Origin: Desulfuromonas acetexigens
GTDB taxonomy: Bacteria; Desulfobacterota; Desulfuromonadia; Desulfuromonadales; Trichloromonadaceae
Direction: 5' to 3'
Assembly: GCF_900111775.1 (NCBI RefSeq)
Contig: NZ_FOJJ01000023.1
Location: 124,001-188,000 of the forward strand
Length of the DNA stretch: 64,000 nt
Positions 35,868 through 44,089 of this stretch are shown piece by piece. The notes beneath the pieces were generated by a model. It was not told the origin of the DNA. It did no database searches and saw only the letters and a program-made list of their open reading frames with translations. The position numbers were made by a program, and so were the translations under genes. Numbering within the stretch: the stretch's first letter is position 1; each line of letters begins with the position of its first letter.

Positions 35868-36056
35868 CCACACAAGCTGTGGAGAGACTGTTGAAAACCA
35901 TGTGGACAACCCGATAGGGACCCCGCTCGTCCACCCCCTCAGCATCTTGCTTATTTTTTAAGCATTAAATTTTGTAAGCAATTTCAACAGCTTATGGTTT
36001 TAATCTAAAAACACCGGGGCAGCATCAGACAAACACACCATTTTCAAGGATTTAAC
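35864..36056. other. DnaA-box-like cluster beside AT-rich DNA
   Basis: TTTTCCACA (35864-35872, plus) and TTGTCCACA (35901-35909, read on minus) each differ by one base from the DnaA box TTATCCACA. A third, CTCTCCACA (35878-35886, minus), differs by two. An AT-rich stretch (about 35950-36010) follows. No dnaA, dnaN or gidA is nearby. It could be a minor DnaA-binding locus. Confidence 0.35.
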
Positions 36057-36449
36057 ATGTTTATCCGTCTTCTCCTGCTTTTTACCTTCGTCCCAGTTCT
36101 TGAACTGATCATCCTGATCAAGGTCGGGGCCTGGATCGGTGTCGCGCCGACGATTGCCCTGATCCTGCTCACCGGCATCGCCGGCGCCTACCTGGCCCGG
36201 ACCCAGGGCCTCGACCTGGCCATGCGCATTCAACGGGAACTGAACGAGGGACGCTTGCCCGCCGAGGAACTCCTCGACGGAGCCATGGTCCTGGTCGGCG
36301 GCATCCTCCTGTTGACTCCCGGCTTCTTCACCGATTTGACGGGCTTCATCCTCCTGGTTCCAGGGACCCGGCAGTTCTGTAAAAAGACGGTGCGCCTCTG
36401 GATGAAGCGCTATATCGATCAAGGGCGCATCACCATTCGCCGCTATTGA
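36057..36449 (+). CDS. fxsA: FxsA-family membrane protein
   Basis: The 130-aa membrane protein starts FIRLLLLFTFVPVLELIILIKVGAWIGVAPTIALILLTGIAGAYLARTQGLDLAMRIQRELNEGRLPAEELLDGAMVLVGGILLLTPGFFTDLTGFILLVP, a near-perfect FxsA layout with three to four membrane spans. E. coli FxsA, in excess, eases F-plasmid exclusion of phage T7; its normal role is unknown. It stands alone on the plus strand. Confidence 0.92.
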   Translation: MFIRLLLLFTFVPVLELIILIKVGAWIGVAPTIALILLTGIAGAYLARTQGLDLAMRIQRELNEGRLPAEELLDGAMVLVGGILLLTPGFFTDLTGFILLVPGTRQFCKKTVRLWMKRYIDQGRITIRRY

Positions 36450-36531
36450 GTGCGCAATCCATGCGTTCTCCATGACAAAAAAAACCGTCCGAAGGCGGCA
36501 TTCATGGAAAGTCTTGTGAAAAGACACTGAG

Positions 36532-36933
36532 TCAGGGGCACAATGGCCCCTCCTGACCAAGCCCGCCCATGTCATAAACGGCTTCTCCGGGCAAGGCCAA
36601 TTCAGTGAGGGAAAGATCCGCGTCCCCCGGGAGCAGAAGGACCGACAGGGCGGGCCAAGGGGTCTGGAGTCTGTCCTGCCGAGATTCGGCCACTCCACCG
36701 GGAACCACCACCCCCTGGCTGAAAAAAACGATGCCGGCAACAAGCGGCAGCGCCACATTAGAAAGAAAGTGGAAAGACAGCCCCCGCTTCCGTCCCCAGA
36801 TCTTCTTCATGGCGGTCAGCCGGAAAAATTCCTGTTCGGCCATGACCCGCCAGAGGGAGACGCCCACGATATAGAAAGCGAAAACCCCCATGGCCAGATG
36901 TCGATTGAACAGTTCGATAGCGGGAAATTCCAT
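36532..36933 (-). CDS. Unrecognised small membrane protein
   Basis: The 133-aa protein is not recognised. GAGGGGGG lies before the ATG, which supports real translation. It has a hydrophobic segment at about residues 10-30 (LAMGVFAFYIVGVSLWRVM), a basic stretch (KKIWGRKRG) and a second segment (FLSNVALPLVAGIVFFSQGVVV), then a hydrophilic, Pro/Leu-rich tail. That fits a two-span inner-membrane protein with the tail outside. No partner gene is evident. Confidence 0.55.
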   Translation of the reverse strand: MEFPAIELFNRHLAMGVFAFYIVGVSLWRVMAEQEFFRLTAMKKIWGRKRGLSFHFLSNVALPLVAGIVFFSQGVVVPGGVAESRQDRLQTPWPALSVLLLPGDADLSLTELALPGEAVYDMGGLGQEGPLCP

Positions 36934-37047
36934 GGCACACCCCCCTCAGACGAGCGAAATAGCCAACAACCCGATTTACAAGAGAATTATAATCTCACCC
37001 GGCCACACCTGGCCAGCCTGTTTATAAACTATTCGATATGGTAGAAA

Positions 37048-37080
37048 CAGGAAGCCCCGCTCGTTGGGCGGGGCCTCCTG
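37048..37080 (-). terminator. Terminator after the ferritin-like gene
   Basis: Arms CAGGAAGCCCCGC (37048-37060) and GCGGGGCCTCCTG (37068-37080), with one mismatch, lie 31 bases past the gene. The minus-strand T run is short. Confidence 0.7.
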
Positions 37081-37110
37081 TTGGTCATCGGTAGCGATCG
37101 GAGCAGGCTC

Positions 37111-37587
37111 TCAGTTTTCAGTCATGAAATACTTTTCGTAGAGGTCTTCCAGATCTTTGAGATGACGGGTTTCGTCATTGCCGATTTTTTCGAAGATCGA
37201 GCCCATGGGCGCACCCGTGCAACCGGCGGCCATCTTGCGGTAGAACTCAACCGCTTCTTTTTCCAGATGAATCGCGTAAGCGAGCGCTTCGCGGGCATCG
37301 GCGTCGGCGCGCAGTTCCTTGGCTTTGAGCACATAATCGAGATTCATGGTCGGAACCGGGCGGTTCATGCTCTCTTCGCCCTCCAGGGCTCCTTCGACCA
37401 GAGCTTTTTCCAACTGATGCTTGTGCTCAAGTTCATCAAGGGCCGCATCCTTCAGAATCATCTTGGCCTGACGATCCTTGACCTTCGCCATGGCCCGTAA
37501 ATAGTTACGAAAACCGTTGTCTTCCATCTTGACCGCCATTTCGACAGCCGCTTCGAAGGTGTAGCACACCGCTCCCTGGGTACTCAT
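37111..37587 (-). CDS. Ferritin-like/rubrerythrin-type diiron protein
   Basis: The 158-aa helical protein has the ferritin-like layout: EAAVEMAVKMEDNGFRNYLRAMAKV, then KDAALDELEHKHQLEKALVEG (ExxH), YAIHLEKEAVEFYRKMAAG and NDETRHLKDLEDLYEKYF (ExxxxH type). These give the usual two ExxH iron-ligand sets in a four-helix bundle. It lacks the rubredoxin domain of true rubrerythrin. It probably handles iron or peroxide in the cytoplasm. A 54-aa protein gene lies 14 bases upstream. Confidence 0.82.
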   Translation of the reverse strand: MSTQGAVCYTFEAAVEMAVKMEDNGFRNYLRAMAKVKDRQAKMILKDAALDELEHKHQLEKALVEGALEGEESMNRPVPTMNLDYVLKAKELRADADAREALAYAIHLEKEAVEFYRKMAAGCTGAPMGSIFEKIGNDETRHLKDLEDLYEKYFMTEN

Positions 37588-37601
37588 AAGCCATCCTCCT
37601 G

Positions 37602-37766
37602 TCAGTAGATCACGATATAACCGTGCTTTTCGGCGATCTTGGATATTTCCAGGACATCCTGGATGCGATAACTGGAGCCGTCGAGGACGAACAGATAGCC
37701 CCCTTCCGGCTGCTCTTTGGCCAGACTAATCAGATATTCGAAACTCGCGGTTTTGATCGTTTCCAT
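37602..37766 (-). CDS. Small 54-aa protein cotranscribed with the ferritin-like gene
   Basis: A short reading frame from ATG 37766 to TGA 37602 encodes METIKTASFEYLISLAKEQ and ends ISKIAEKHGYIVIY. It contains GGYLFVLDGSSYRIQDVLEI, which looks like a small alpha/beta fold. GGTGATAC before the ATG may serve as an RBS. The sequence is compositionally ordinary and codon use matches the neighbours. It ends 14 bases before the ferritin-like gene, so the two are probably one operon. No family was recognised. Confidence 0.6.
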   Translation of the reverse strand: METIKTASFEYLISLAKEQPEGGYLFVLDGSSYRIQDVLEISKIAEKHGYIVIY

Positions 37767-37856
37767 GTATCACCATCCATGAGTGATTCGAGAGCGAATT
37801 CTAATGACGAAACCTTTTACCACAGGCACTACAGAATCTCAAGCACCTAAAGCGGC

Positions 37857-37902
37857 GAACAGCTTAGGGGGACGGCTCAGCCAAGCACCGTAGTCGCTGT
37901 TC
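37857..37902. other. Nested hairpin in a gene-free region
   Basis: GAACAGC (37857-37863) and GCTGTTC (37896-37902) enclose GACGG (37871-37875) and CCGT (37888-37891). It lies in a 464-base gap between genes. Its stability was not computed. Confidence 0.4.
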
Positions 37903-37933
37903 CAGGAAGCAAACGTTCTCTCATTTTTTTCAC

Positions 37934-37962
37934 TTGATCTCTTTCTGGTTCGGCTATATCAT
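37934..37962 (+). promoter_or_regulatory. Candidate promoter for an orphan transcript
   Basis: TTGATC (37934-37939) and TATCAT (37957-37962) are separated by 17 bases. Downstream there is only a structured stretch and a strong terminator, with no ORF. Confidence 0.4.
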
Positions 37963-37968
37963 CGGGTC

Positions 37969-38036
37969 AACTTCGACCTCTTCGGAGGCCGAGGGGTGAC
38001 CCCGTGTACTCCCCCCCTCCGTACACGGGGTCTTTT
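37969..38036 (+). ncRNA. Candidate small RNA ending in a strong terminator
   Basis: A short transcript is inferred between the candidate promoter and the terminator. It would be about 65-70 bases long, with the tight hairpin CCTC-TTCG-GAGG (37977-37988) followed by the terminator stem. It contains no convincing ORF and resembles no RNA family that I recognise. If the promoter is wrong, the transcript could begin further upstream and include the nested hairpin at 37857-37902. Confidence 0.35.
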
Positions 38037-38038
38037 AT
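37998..38038 (+). terminator. Strong orphan Rho-independent terminator
   Basis: A perfect 12-bp stem (GACCCCGTGTAC, 37998-38009, with GTACACGGGGTC, 38021-38032) is followed by TTTTATT. No plus-strand gene ends upstream within 1.5 kb, and there is no T run on the other side. Confidence 0.85.
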
Positions 38039-38138
38039 TGCCCGCCGCCAGCCTGCCTCGCCACCGTTGTCATCGCCTCTCCCTTGTTTTGGAAATCCCC
38101 GGTAAAAACATAAGCTTCCACTTGAGGCGCCAGAGGGC

Positions 38139-38167
38139 TTGAAATTTTGTCGATTTCATGCTAGGTT
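38139..38167 (+). promoter_or_regulatory. Predicted promoter for the Bax-like gene
   Basis: TTGAAA (38139-38144) and TAGGTT (38162-38167) are 17 bases apart, 64 bases before the chosen start. Confidence 0.4.
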
Positions 38168-38230
38168 ACGCAGCTTTCAAAAATTCAGACATTGCCGTTT
38201 TGCCATGACTGGAAGGAGTTTACGACAGCC

Positions 38231-39214
38231 ATGAGAAAAATGATGAAGAAACTCTCCCTGGCCCTGCTTTTCATCCCCTTGATCTCCAGCAGCGCTTTGG
38301 CCCCCCAACCGGAAGTGATCCGTCCTCTGCCCATCCTGAGCGACCGGCCATCGAGCCATGTCGAACTGGAAGCTCTCTTCTCCCGTCACAACTACGAATG
38401 GAGCACGCTGGACGAAGGGATCCCCTCGATCTTTCTCGAAGGGTTGCCTGATGATCTCCACCGCATTTCCCAGGTCGACCGGAAAAAAGCCGTATTTTTC
38501 CTCTCCCTGCTCCCCGTGGTTCTTCGGGTCAACGAGGAAATTCGCGCCCAGAAAGACACCTTGGAGACCCTTCTGGAACGTTATGACCAGGGGCAGACCC
38601 TCTCCGCAGTGGAACGCGCCCGGTTGACCGCCATCGCCGGTGAATACAAGGTTGATGCCGACCCTTTAAGTAACGAACGAGCGCGCCGGACCCTGCTCAG
38701 CCGGGTCGACACCTTGCCGGCATCGCTGGTCCTGGCCCAAGCGGCGACCGAATCGGCCTACGGCACCTCACGTTTCGCCCGTCTCGGCAACAATCTTTTC
38801 GGGGAATGGACCTTCATCCCGGGCACCGGGATCGTCCCGCGCAACCGTCAGCCGGGGCGCACCCACGAGGTCCGCTCTTTCGCCTCGATCTACGAGTCCG
38901 TCTCCTCCTACATGAAGAACATCAATACCCACCGGGCTTATCAAACCCTGCGGGAACTGCGGGTGAAACTGCGGGCCGAGGGCAAACCCCTGCGCGGCGA
39001 ATACCTCGCCGAAGGGCTCTCCCGCTATTCGGAGCAGGGTCAGGCGTATGTGCGCAAGATCAAGTCAGTCATTCGCAGTAACCGGCTGCAGCGTCTGACC
39101 TCGGTGATCTTCCGACCGGAAGCGCAACCCGCAGAGGAAGCGATCATGACCGCCGGACTCTTCTCCTCGGCGCAAGGCAGCTCCCGCTGGTCAGGGTCGC
39201 GGCTGGACCCATAA
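38231..39214 (+). CDS. Bax-like glucosaminidase-domain protein
   Basis: The 327-aa protein begins with a signal peptide (MRKMMKKLSLALLFIPLISSSALA), so it is exported. The glucosaminidase (GH73-like) domain shows LPASLVLAQAATESAYGTSRFARLGNNLFGEWTFIPGTGIVPRNR with catalytic Glu in ATESAYG, then FASIYESVSSYMKNINTHRAY. This matches the E. coli Bax type, a presumed peptidoglycan hydrolase. AAGGAG lies 13 bases before the ATG at 38231. The 3' end overlaps the convergent deacetylase gene by 24 bases. Confidence 0.85.
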   Translation: MRKMMKKLSLALLFIPLISSSALAPQPEVIRPLPILSDRPSSHVELEALFSRHNYEWSTLDEGIPSIFLEGLPDDLHRISQVDRKKAVFFLSLLPVVLRVNEEIRAQKDTLETLLERYDQGQTLSAVERARLTAIAGEYKVDADPLSNERARRTLLSRVDTLPASLVLAQAATESAYGTSRFARLGNNLFGEWTFIPGTGIVPRNRQPGRTHEVRSFASIYESVSSYMKNINTHRAYQTLRELRVKLRAEGKPLRGEYLAEGLSRYSEQGQAYVRKIKSVIRSNRLQRLTSVIFRPEAQPAEEAIMTAGLFSSAQGSSRWSGSRLDP

Positions 39215-40228
39215 CTGACTGAACCAATGCCACCCGCCGTTACGCCCTGGCGCTGTCAGGGTGTAACGGCCCCGGCGCCCCTCCAGGGGCGCGGACGCGA
39301 CGACCCGATAACGTCCGGGATGCCCCGCAACCGGCTCCACAATCCCTCCTTCTTGCCCACCGACAAAGCAGCGCAAACCTTTCAGATCCGCCTCGCCATC
39401 AATGATTTCCACCAGCAGCTCCGGGGGATTTTTCCCTGTGATCACCGGGCTTTCTGGGCTCATCACCTTCAGTTTCAGCGGCCGCATGGCCAGCTTGTCC
39501 CGAAACTCGACGAAGGTGGCATAGGCTCCGCCCATGGGAAACCGGGGCAACACGAAAGGATCGGCCGCCGCCTCGACCACGCCCGAATGCTGGGCCACGG
39601 CTCCGGCAAAACCCAGTTCCCTGACCAGCTTCGCCACTTCCGGGGAATATTCCCCATAAGGATAGGCGAAAACCCCGCTCATCCCCCCCAACTCCCGTTG
39701 CATCACCGCGCTCGCCCGCTCGATATCGCCACGGATGCGCGTCAGCCAGGCGGCCTCATCCTCCCCTTTTTGCCGATCGAGCAGATAGGGGTGAGAGGCA
39801 CTATGATTTCCGATCTCAACCCCTTCGTCGCGCAAAGCCCGCAACTGATCCCAACCGAGATAACCCGGCGCCCCTACCGAATCGGTGCTGACAAAGAGGC
39901 TCACCGGATAGCCGTAACGGCGCAGCAGCGGCATGGCACCGGTCAAAAAGCTCTCATAGCCATCGTCCACCGTGAGCACGGCACAGCGCTCCGGCAACGG
40001 CGTCCCCTGGGTGAGACGATCCACCACATCCCTCAGGGGGAGGACGGTATATTCCTTCGTCCGCAACAGTTCCAGCTGCTCGGCAAAGACCTCGAGGGCA
40101 ATATTGGTGGAGGGATAGCGGGCATCGCCGAAGCGATGGTAGACAAACATGTTGGCCTGACCGGCCCAGGCCGGGGTGATGAGAGATAAGAACACCAAGA
40201 GCAAACCGAAGGAGAGAAAAAGACGCAT
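39191..40228 (-). CDS. Exported polysaccharide deacetylase
   Basis: The 345-aa protein has a signal peptide (MRLFLSFGLLLVFLSLITPAWA). The NodB-type domain follows: MFVYHRFGD, CAVLTVDDGYESFLTGAMPLLRRYGYPVSLFVSTDSVG with the Asp pair, GNHSASHPYLL with the metal His residues, and YPYGEYSPEVAKLVRELGF. It should remove acetyl groups from a surface polysaccharide or peptidoglycan. From about residue 250 a beta-rich domain (LKVMSPESPVITGKNPPELLVEIIDGEADLKGL) is added. The start at 40228 fits the signal peptide. Confidence 0.88.
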   Translation of the reverse strand: MRLFLSFGLLLVFLSLITPAWAGQANMFVYHRFGDARYPSTNIALEVFAEQLELLRTKEYTVLPLRDVVDRLTQGTPLPERCAVLTVDDGYESFLTGAMPLLRRYGYPVSLFVSTDSVGAPGYLGWDQLRALRDEGVEIGNHSASHPYLLDRQKGEDEAAWLTRIRGDIERASAVMQRELGGMSGVFAYPYGEYSPEVAKLVRELGFAGAVAQHSGVVEAAADPFVLPRFPMGGAYATFVEFRDKLAMRPLKLKVMSPESPVITGKNPPELLVEIIDGEADLKGLRCFVGGQEGGIVEPVAGHPGRYRVVASAPLEGRRGRYTLTAPGRNGGWHWFSQLWVQPRP

Positions 40229-40304
40229 AATCCAAACCTTTACACAAAGGGAAGAAACAAGGGATGGGAAAAATAGAGACGCCGGCATGGGAGCCGGCGA
40301 CGGA

Positions 40305-41723
40305 TCAAACTCTGGAACGCAGGTAACGGCGAATGGCATTACGGGCACGGGGAGTCACGGCCCATTCCAGCCATTTGGGCATCACCTGGGGAAATTCACT
40401 CTGTTCGATGCCGACCTGATCACCATCCATCAGGCGAGACTTCAGGGGGCGGGTCTGGCCGTTGATGCGGGCACGCATGGCCCGCAAGCCCAGCTCTTCG
40501 TGAATATCGAAAGCCAGATCGAGGGCGCTGCTCCCCTCCGGCAGGGTCCGGGTATCGCCCAAGGGAGTGTAAACCTGAATGGAGGCCGAGGCCAGGCGCA
40601 GGCTTTGCGTGTCAAAGGCCGACTCCCCTTCCAGCAGGGAGCGCATCAGCCCCTCGAAATTGGCCCGCCGGAACTCGAAACCCGGCGCGAGGACTCCTGC
40701 CTCGTTGAATCGCGCCAGCTTGCGCGTCGTGATCTCCACCCGCATCCGGTGTTCACCGGCCTGCACCGTGGTCTTCAGCGCCTGATAGCCAAACTGGGAC
40801 ATGACGTTGAGATGGTCGCGCAACTTACCGGGAATGGGATGAAAAAGCCCGTGCAGCAGCCCAAGGGCAAGATAGGCATCCATAGTCCGATCGACCTGAA
40901 GCTCCAATGTATAGAGGGTGGAAAACCCACGACCCATATTTTTCGCGGCGGCGATGGAAAAGGGGCGCCAACGGTCGCGCAGCAGTACCGGAATCTTGCG
41001 GTGATCAAACTCTTTATTGATTTCCGCCCGGATTTTGCGCAAAGGGGCTTCCATGTGCCGCCGCAGCTCCTCCAGGTTCTGTTCATAGCCCGTCGCCCGC
41101 CGGGGATAGAGAATCTTCAGCGATAGGGCATCCAGTTCAGAAGCGACGTACCCCATCCCCAGATGGCTGGCGAGGGGGACATAGACCGAACGGGTCTCTT
41201 CGGCGATCAAGCTCTGCTTTTCGGGTTTCAGGGCGCCGATGGTTTGCAGGTTGTCGATCCGGTCCCAGAACTTCAGACAGAGCACCCGCACATCCTCGAT
41301 CGCCACCAGCAACTGCTTGCGGTAAGTCTCGGCCTTGAGGATCTCGCGGCTGACATTGTCATCGGCGGCCTTGGTCAGGCCATTGACGAGCAGGGCGACC
41401 TCGGGACCGAAGTCCGCCTCGATCTCGCCGAGAGTCACCGGAGTGTCCTCGACCACATCATGGAGGATGGCCGCCATGACCGAGGCAAAATCCATCCAGT
41501 GCCGGGCGGCCAGATGCGCCACCCGCAGTGGATGGAAAAAATAGGGCTCCCCGGATTTACGGAAAACCCCGAAATGGGAGTCGCCGGCGACCCGGAGAGC
41601 GCGATGGAGACTGTCGATAGACAGATCAAGCTCCGCCTCGCTCATCCCCCCACCGTAGTGGGTCACGAGCAACTCCATGATTTCGTTGATCAAGCGTTGT
41701 TCGGTGCGGCTGTCGTAAGTCAA
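40305..41723 (-). CDS. RelA/SpoT homologue with intact HD domain and degenerate synthetase domain
   Basis: The 472-aa protein has an N-terminal HD hydrolase domain (YFFHPLRVAHLAARHW, ILHDVVEDTPVTLGEIEADFGPEVALLVNGLTKA, with His64, His88-Asp89) and a C-terminal TGS-like domain (VYTPLGDTRTLPEGSSALDLAFDIHEELG). The middle aligns with the synthetase domain (LGLLHGLFHPIPGKLRDHLNVMSQFGYQALKTTV ... MRVEITTRKL) but lacks the usual DxxAxR motif and the GRxKHxYS block. The ACT and helical regulatory domains are absent. It is thus likely a (p)ppGpp hydrolase or regulator, and a separate full RelA/SpoT should exist elsewhere. Confidence 0.82.
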   Translation of the reverse strand: MTYDSRTEQRLINEIMELLVTHYGGGMSEAELDLSIDSLHRALRVAGDSHFGVFRKSGEPYFFHPLRVAHLAARHWMDFASVMAAILHDVVEDTPVTLGEIEADFGPEVALLVNGLTKAADDNVSREILKAETYRKQLLVAIEDVRVLCLKFWDRIDNLQTIGALKPEKQSLIAEETRSVYVPLASHLGMGYVASELDALSLKILYPRRATGYEQNLEELRRHMEAPLRKIRAEINKEFDHRKIPVLLRDRWRPFSIAAAKNMGRGFSTLYTLELQVDRTMDAYLALGLLHGLFHPIPGKLRDHLNVMSQFGYQALKTTVQAGEHRMRVEITTRKLARFNEAGVLAPGFEFRRANFEGLMRSLLEGESAFDTQSLRLASASIQVYTPLGDTRTLPEGSSALDLAFDIHEELGLRAMRARINGQTRPLKSRLMDGDQVGIEQSEFPQVMPKWLEWAVTPRARNAIRRYLRSRV

Positions 41724-41835
41724 CCTGAAATCTCCGGGGCAAAGACGGCCAAGAACGAAGGGGAAAACGAGAATTTATCTTATAGAAGAAAAAAGCGACC
41801 GGCAAGGGGGATTCTCCGGGGCAAGGGCGTATTCC

Positions 41836-42450
41836 TCATCCGTCCCCATGCCGCCGGGTCGACGGCCGGCGCCAGGGGATGAACATCGGCACCCGACGGC
41901 GATATTCTTCATAGGCCTCGCCGAAGAGCGCGAGCATGCGACGTTCCTCCCAAAAGGCTCCGAGAATCAAATAAAGGGAGAGCAGCCCCGCCGTCACCAG
42001 CTGGGCCAGGGAGAGATCCCGCCCCCAGAGAATGAGGAGACCGGCCAGATACCAGGGATGGCGGGTCCAGGCCAGCACCCCGTCGCGGCGTAAGGAGGGC
42101 GGATTTTCCTGCCCTTGCCGCCGCCGGCAATCAAGACCGAGAAAAGACCGGAGCCCGTAGGCGCGCGCCCCGCCCCAGGCCAGACCCAGCGCGATCGCCC
42201 AGAAGAGCAGCCGCAGGAACTCCCAGCCCCCCTGCCAGATCAGCATTTTGGCCCCGCCGATACGCGCCTCCCACCAGAGGATCGGCGCCAGGGAAAGGAG
42301 CGCCAGCAGGTTGTAGGCCAGGCGATAGCAGGTGGGAGCAAGGGGGGAAAGGCCGTGCAGCCGCTCCTTGACGGCGGTGGCGGCGAGAAGGGAATGGCCG
42401 GCGCACCACAACAGCCAGAGCAGGGCCAGAATCAGCAGAGGGTCGATCAT
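41836..42450 (-). CDS. Isoprenylcysteine-methyltransferase-like membrane protein
   Basis: The 204-aa protein has about five hydrophobic segments and the C-terminal signature of ICMT/PEMT membrane methyltransferases: LAWTRHPWYLAGLLILWGRDLS ... LILGAFWEERRMLALFGEAYEEYRRRVPMFIPW, which binds SAM at the RHPxY and E/R motifs. The substrate could be a lipid or prenylated molecule. It overlaps the flavoprotein gene by four bases at the end of the long operon, so its expression is tied to those genes. Confidence 0.8.
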   Translation of the reverse strand: MIDPLLILALLWLLWCAGHSLLAATAVKERLHGLSPLAPTCYRLAYNLLALLSLAPILWWEARIGGAKMLIWQGGWEFLRLLFWAIALGLAWGGARAYGLRSFLGLDCRRRQGQENPPSLRRDGVLAWTRHPWYLAGLLILWGRDLSLAQLVTAGLLSLYLILGAFWEERRMLALFGEAYEEYRRRVPMFIPWRRPSTRRHGDG

Positions 42451-44060
42451 TCAGGAAGCTCTTGCGGCACGAAACGCACGACCGGCTCACCCTCGCCGAC
42501 GCCCGACTCGATCCGCAAATGGCCGCGCCACTCATCATCGAGCATCGGGTAGTCCTCGCGGCAGTGCGCCCCGCGACTCTCCAGCCGGGCCTGAGCGGCG
42601 AGCAGAATGCAGCGGGCGCTGCGTAGCATCAGGCTAGTTTCCAGAAAAAGGGGGACGGGTTCGGCCAGGCGCCAGGAACGACAAGTGTCGTCAAGCTCTC
42701 GCCATTGAGCCAGTCCGGCGGCAAGGCCTTCGGCGGAACGGATCACCCCGGCATGACGCCAAAGTAACTGCCGCAGCGCAGCGCGCAGTCCGGTCAGCTC
42801 TTCCACGGTCCAGGGGCCGTTCCCGGCCGGCGGCGGGTCGAACACCCCCGCTGTCTCCGTCCGCTCGGCGGCGGCGCGGGCGCCAGCACGACGGCCGAAA
42901 ACCACCGCCTCGAGCAGGGCATTACCGCCTAGGCGGTTGGCGCCGTGCACCCCGCCGCAAACCTCCCCGGCACCGTAGAGACCGGGGACGGTGCTCCCGC
43001 CATGGGAATCAATGACCATCCCGCCCATAAAAAAATGGACGGCCAGACCGACGGTCGGCATGTTCTGCGCCGGATCGCAGCCCCGCCGCCGCAGCAGCGC
43101 CCAAAGGGGGGCATAGCGCGTCGCCGCCAGGTCGGCGGGGATCTGGGAGAGATCGAGATAGACCCCCTCGCCGATGCCTTTTCCGGCACGCAGCTCGCGA
43201 TCGATGGCCTGGCTCATCTCGTCTCGCCCGGCGACCGGTTCGCCACCGGTGACGGAGTTGAGCAGAAAACGCTCGCCGTAGCGGTTGCGCAGCACCGCCC
43301 CATCGCCGAAGAGGGTGGTGGGGAGGATGATCCGCACCGGCGTCAGTCCCATGGCCGGATGGAACTGGATGAACTCCATATCGCGCAGCGCCGCTCCGGC
43401 CTCCAGGGCCAGGGCATAGCCGTCGCCGGTGATGTCTCGGGTATTGTTGCTGCCGGCGTAAAGGCGTCCGCCCCCACCCGTGGCCAGGATCGTTGCCCGC
43501 GCCCGCAGGGCCAGCCAGCCCCCGGAACCATCGAGGGCCAGCGCGCCGGCCACCCGCTCCCCGTTGCGGGCCAGGCGCGCCACCATCAGCCCCTCAGCGA
43601 AACGGACACCGAGGCGCCGCGCTTCGGCGAGAAGCGGCAGAGTGAGGGTCAGTCCGGCGGTCTGCACCGGCACCGCACCGAGTTCGGGAAAGATCGTTCG
43701 CGCCCGGCTGTGTCCGGGCACCCGGCGCGCTTGCAGCCGCCCGTCAACCCGGAGCAGGCGCACACCGCAGCCCTGCAGGAAATCGACGGCTTCCGCCGCC
43801 CCCTCGGCCAGGGTCCGCACCAGCGTCGGGTCGGCGATCTCCCGCCCGCCGCCAAAGGTATCGATGGCGAGACCCTCGACACTGTCATCCTCCGGCAGAC
43901 TGGTCAGGTTGCCCGCCGCAATCAGGGTATTACCGCTGCGCCCGGGACGGCGCTTGCAGACCAGCAGCACCTCGGCTCCGGCCCGCCGCGCCGCGATGGC
44001 CGCCGTCAGACCCGCCAGCCCGCCACCAATGACCAGGACGTCTGTCTGCATGCTCTCCAT
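42447..44060 (-). CDS. FAD-binding protein of the fumarate reductase/L-aspartate oxidase family
   Basis: The 537-aa flavoprotein has TDVLVIGGGLAGLTAAIAARRAGAEVLLV for FAD, MEFIQFHPAMG, VGLAVHFFMGGMVIDSHGGSTVPGLYGAGEVCGGVHGANRLGGNALLEAVVFGRRAG and a C-terminal helical domain. These match the SdhA/FrdA/NadB superfamily. The HFFMGG block and FHP with later catalytic Arg are present. No partner FeS or quinolinate synthase genes adjoin it, so which substrate it oxidises is open; L-aspartate oxidase is one option. RBS GGAGAGGG. It is 29 bases past the HIT gene. Confidence 0.82.
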   Translation of the reverse strand: MESMQTDVLVIGGGLAGLTAAIAARRAGAEVLLVCKRRPGRSGNTLIAAGNLTSLPEDDSVEGLAIDTFGGGREIADPTLVRTLAEGAAEAVDFLQGCGVRLLRVDGRLQARRVPGHSRARTIFPELGAVPVQTAGLTLTLPLLAEARRLGVRFAEGLMVARLARNGERVAGALALDGSGGWLALRARATILATGGGGRLYAGSNNTRDITGDGYALALEAGAALRDMEFIQFHPAMGLTPVRIILPTTLFGDGAVLRNRYGERFLLNSVTGGEPVAGRDEMSQAIDRELRAGKGIGEGVYLDLSQIPADLAATRYAPLWALLRRRGCDPAQNMPTVGLAVHFFMGGMVIDSHGGSTVPGLYGAGEVCGGVHGANRLGGNALLEAVVFGRRAGARAAAERTETAGVFDPPPAGNGPWTVEELTGLRAALRQLLWRHAGVIRSAEGLAAGLAQWRELDDTCRSWRLAEPVPLFLETSLMLRSARCILLAAQARLESRGAHCREDYPMLDDEWRGHLRIESGVGEGEPVVRFVPQELPE

Positions 44061-44089
44061 CGCCCTCTCCGTCCCCTTTCAGCCCTGAT

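Noticed and set aside
37780-38036. 6S, SRP or tmRNA identity for the structured region
   Set aside because: The expected conserved core motifs of these RNAs were not found, so no family name is given.
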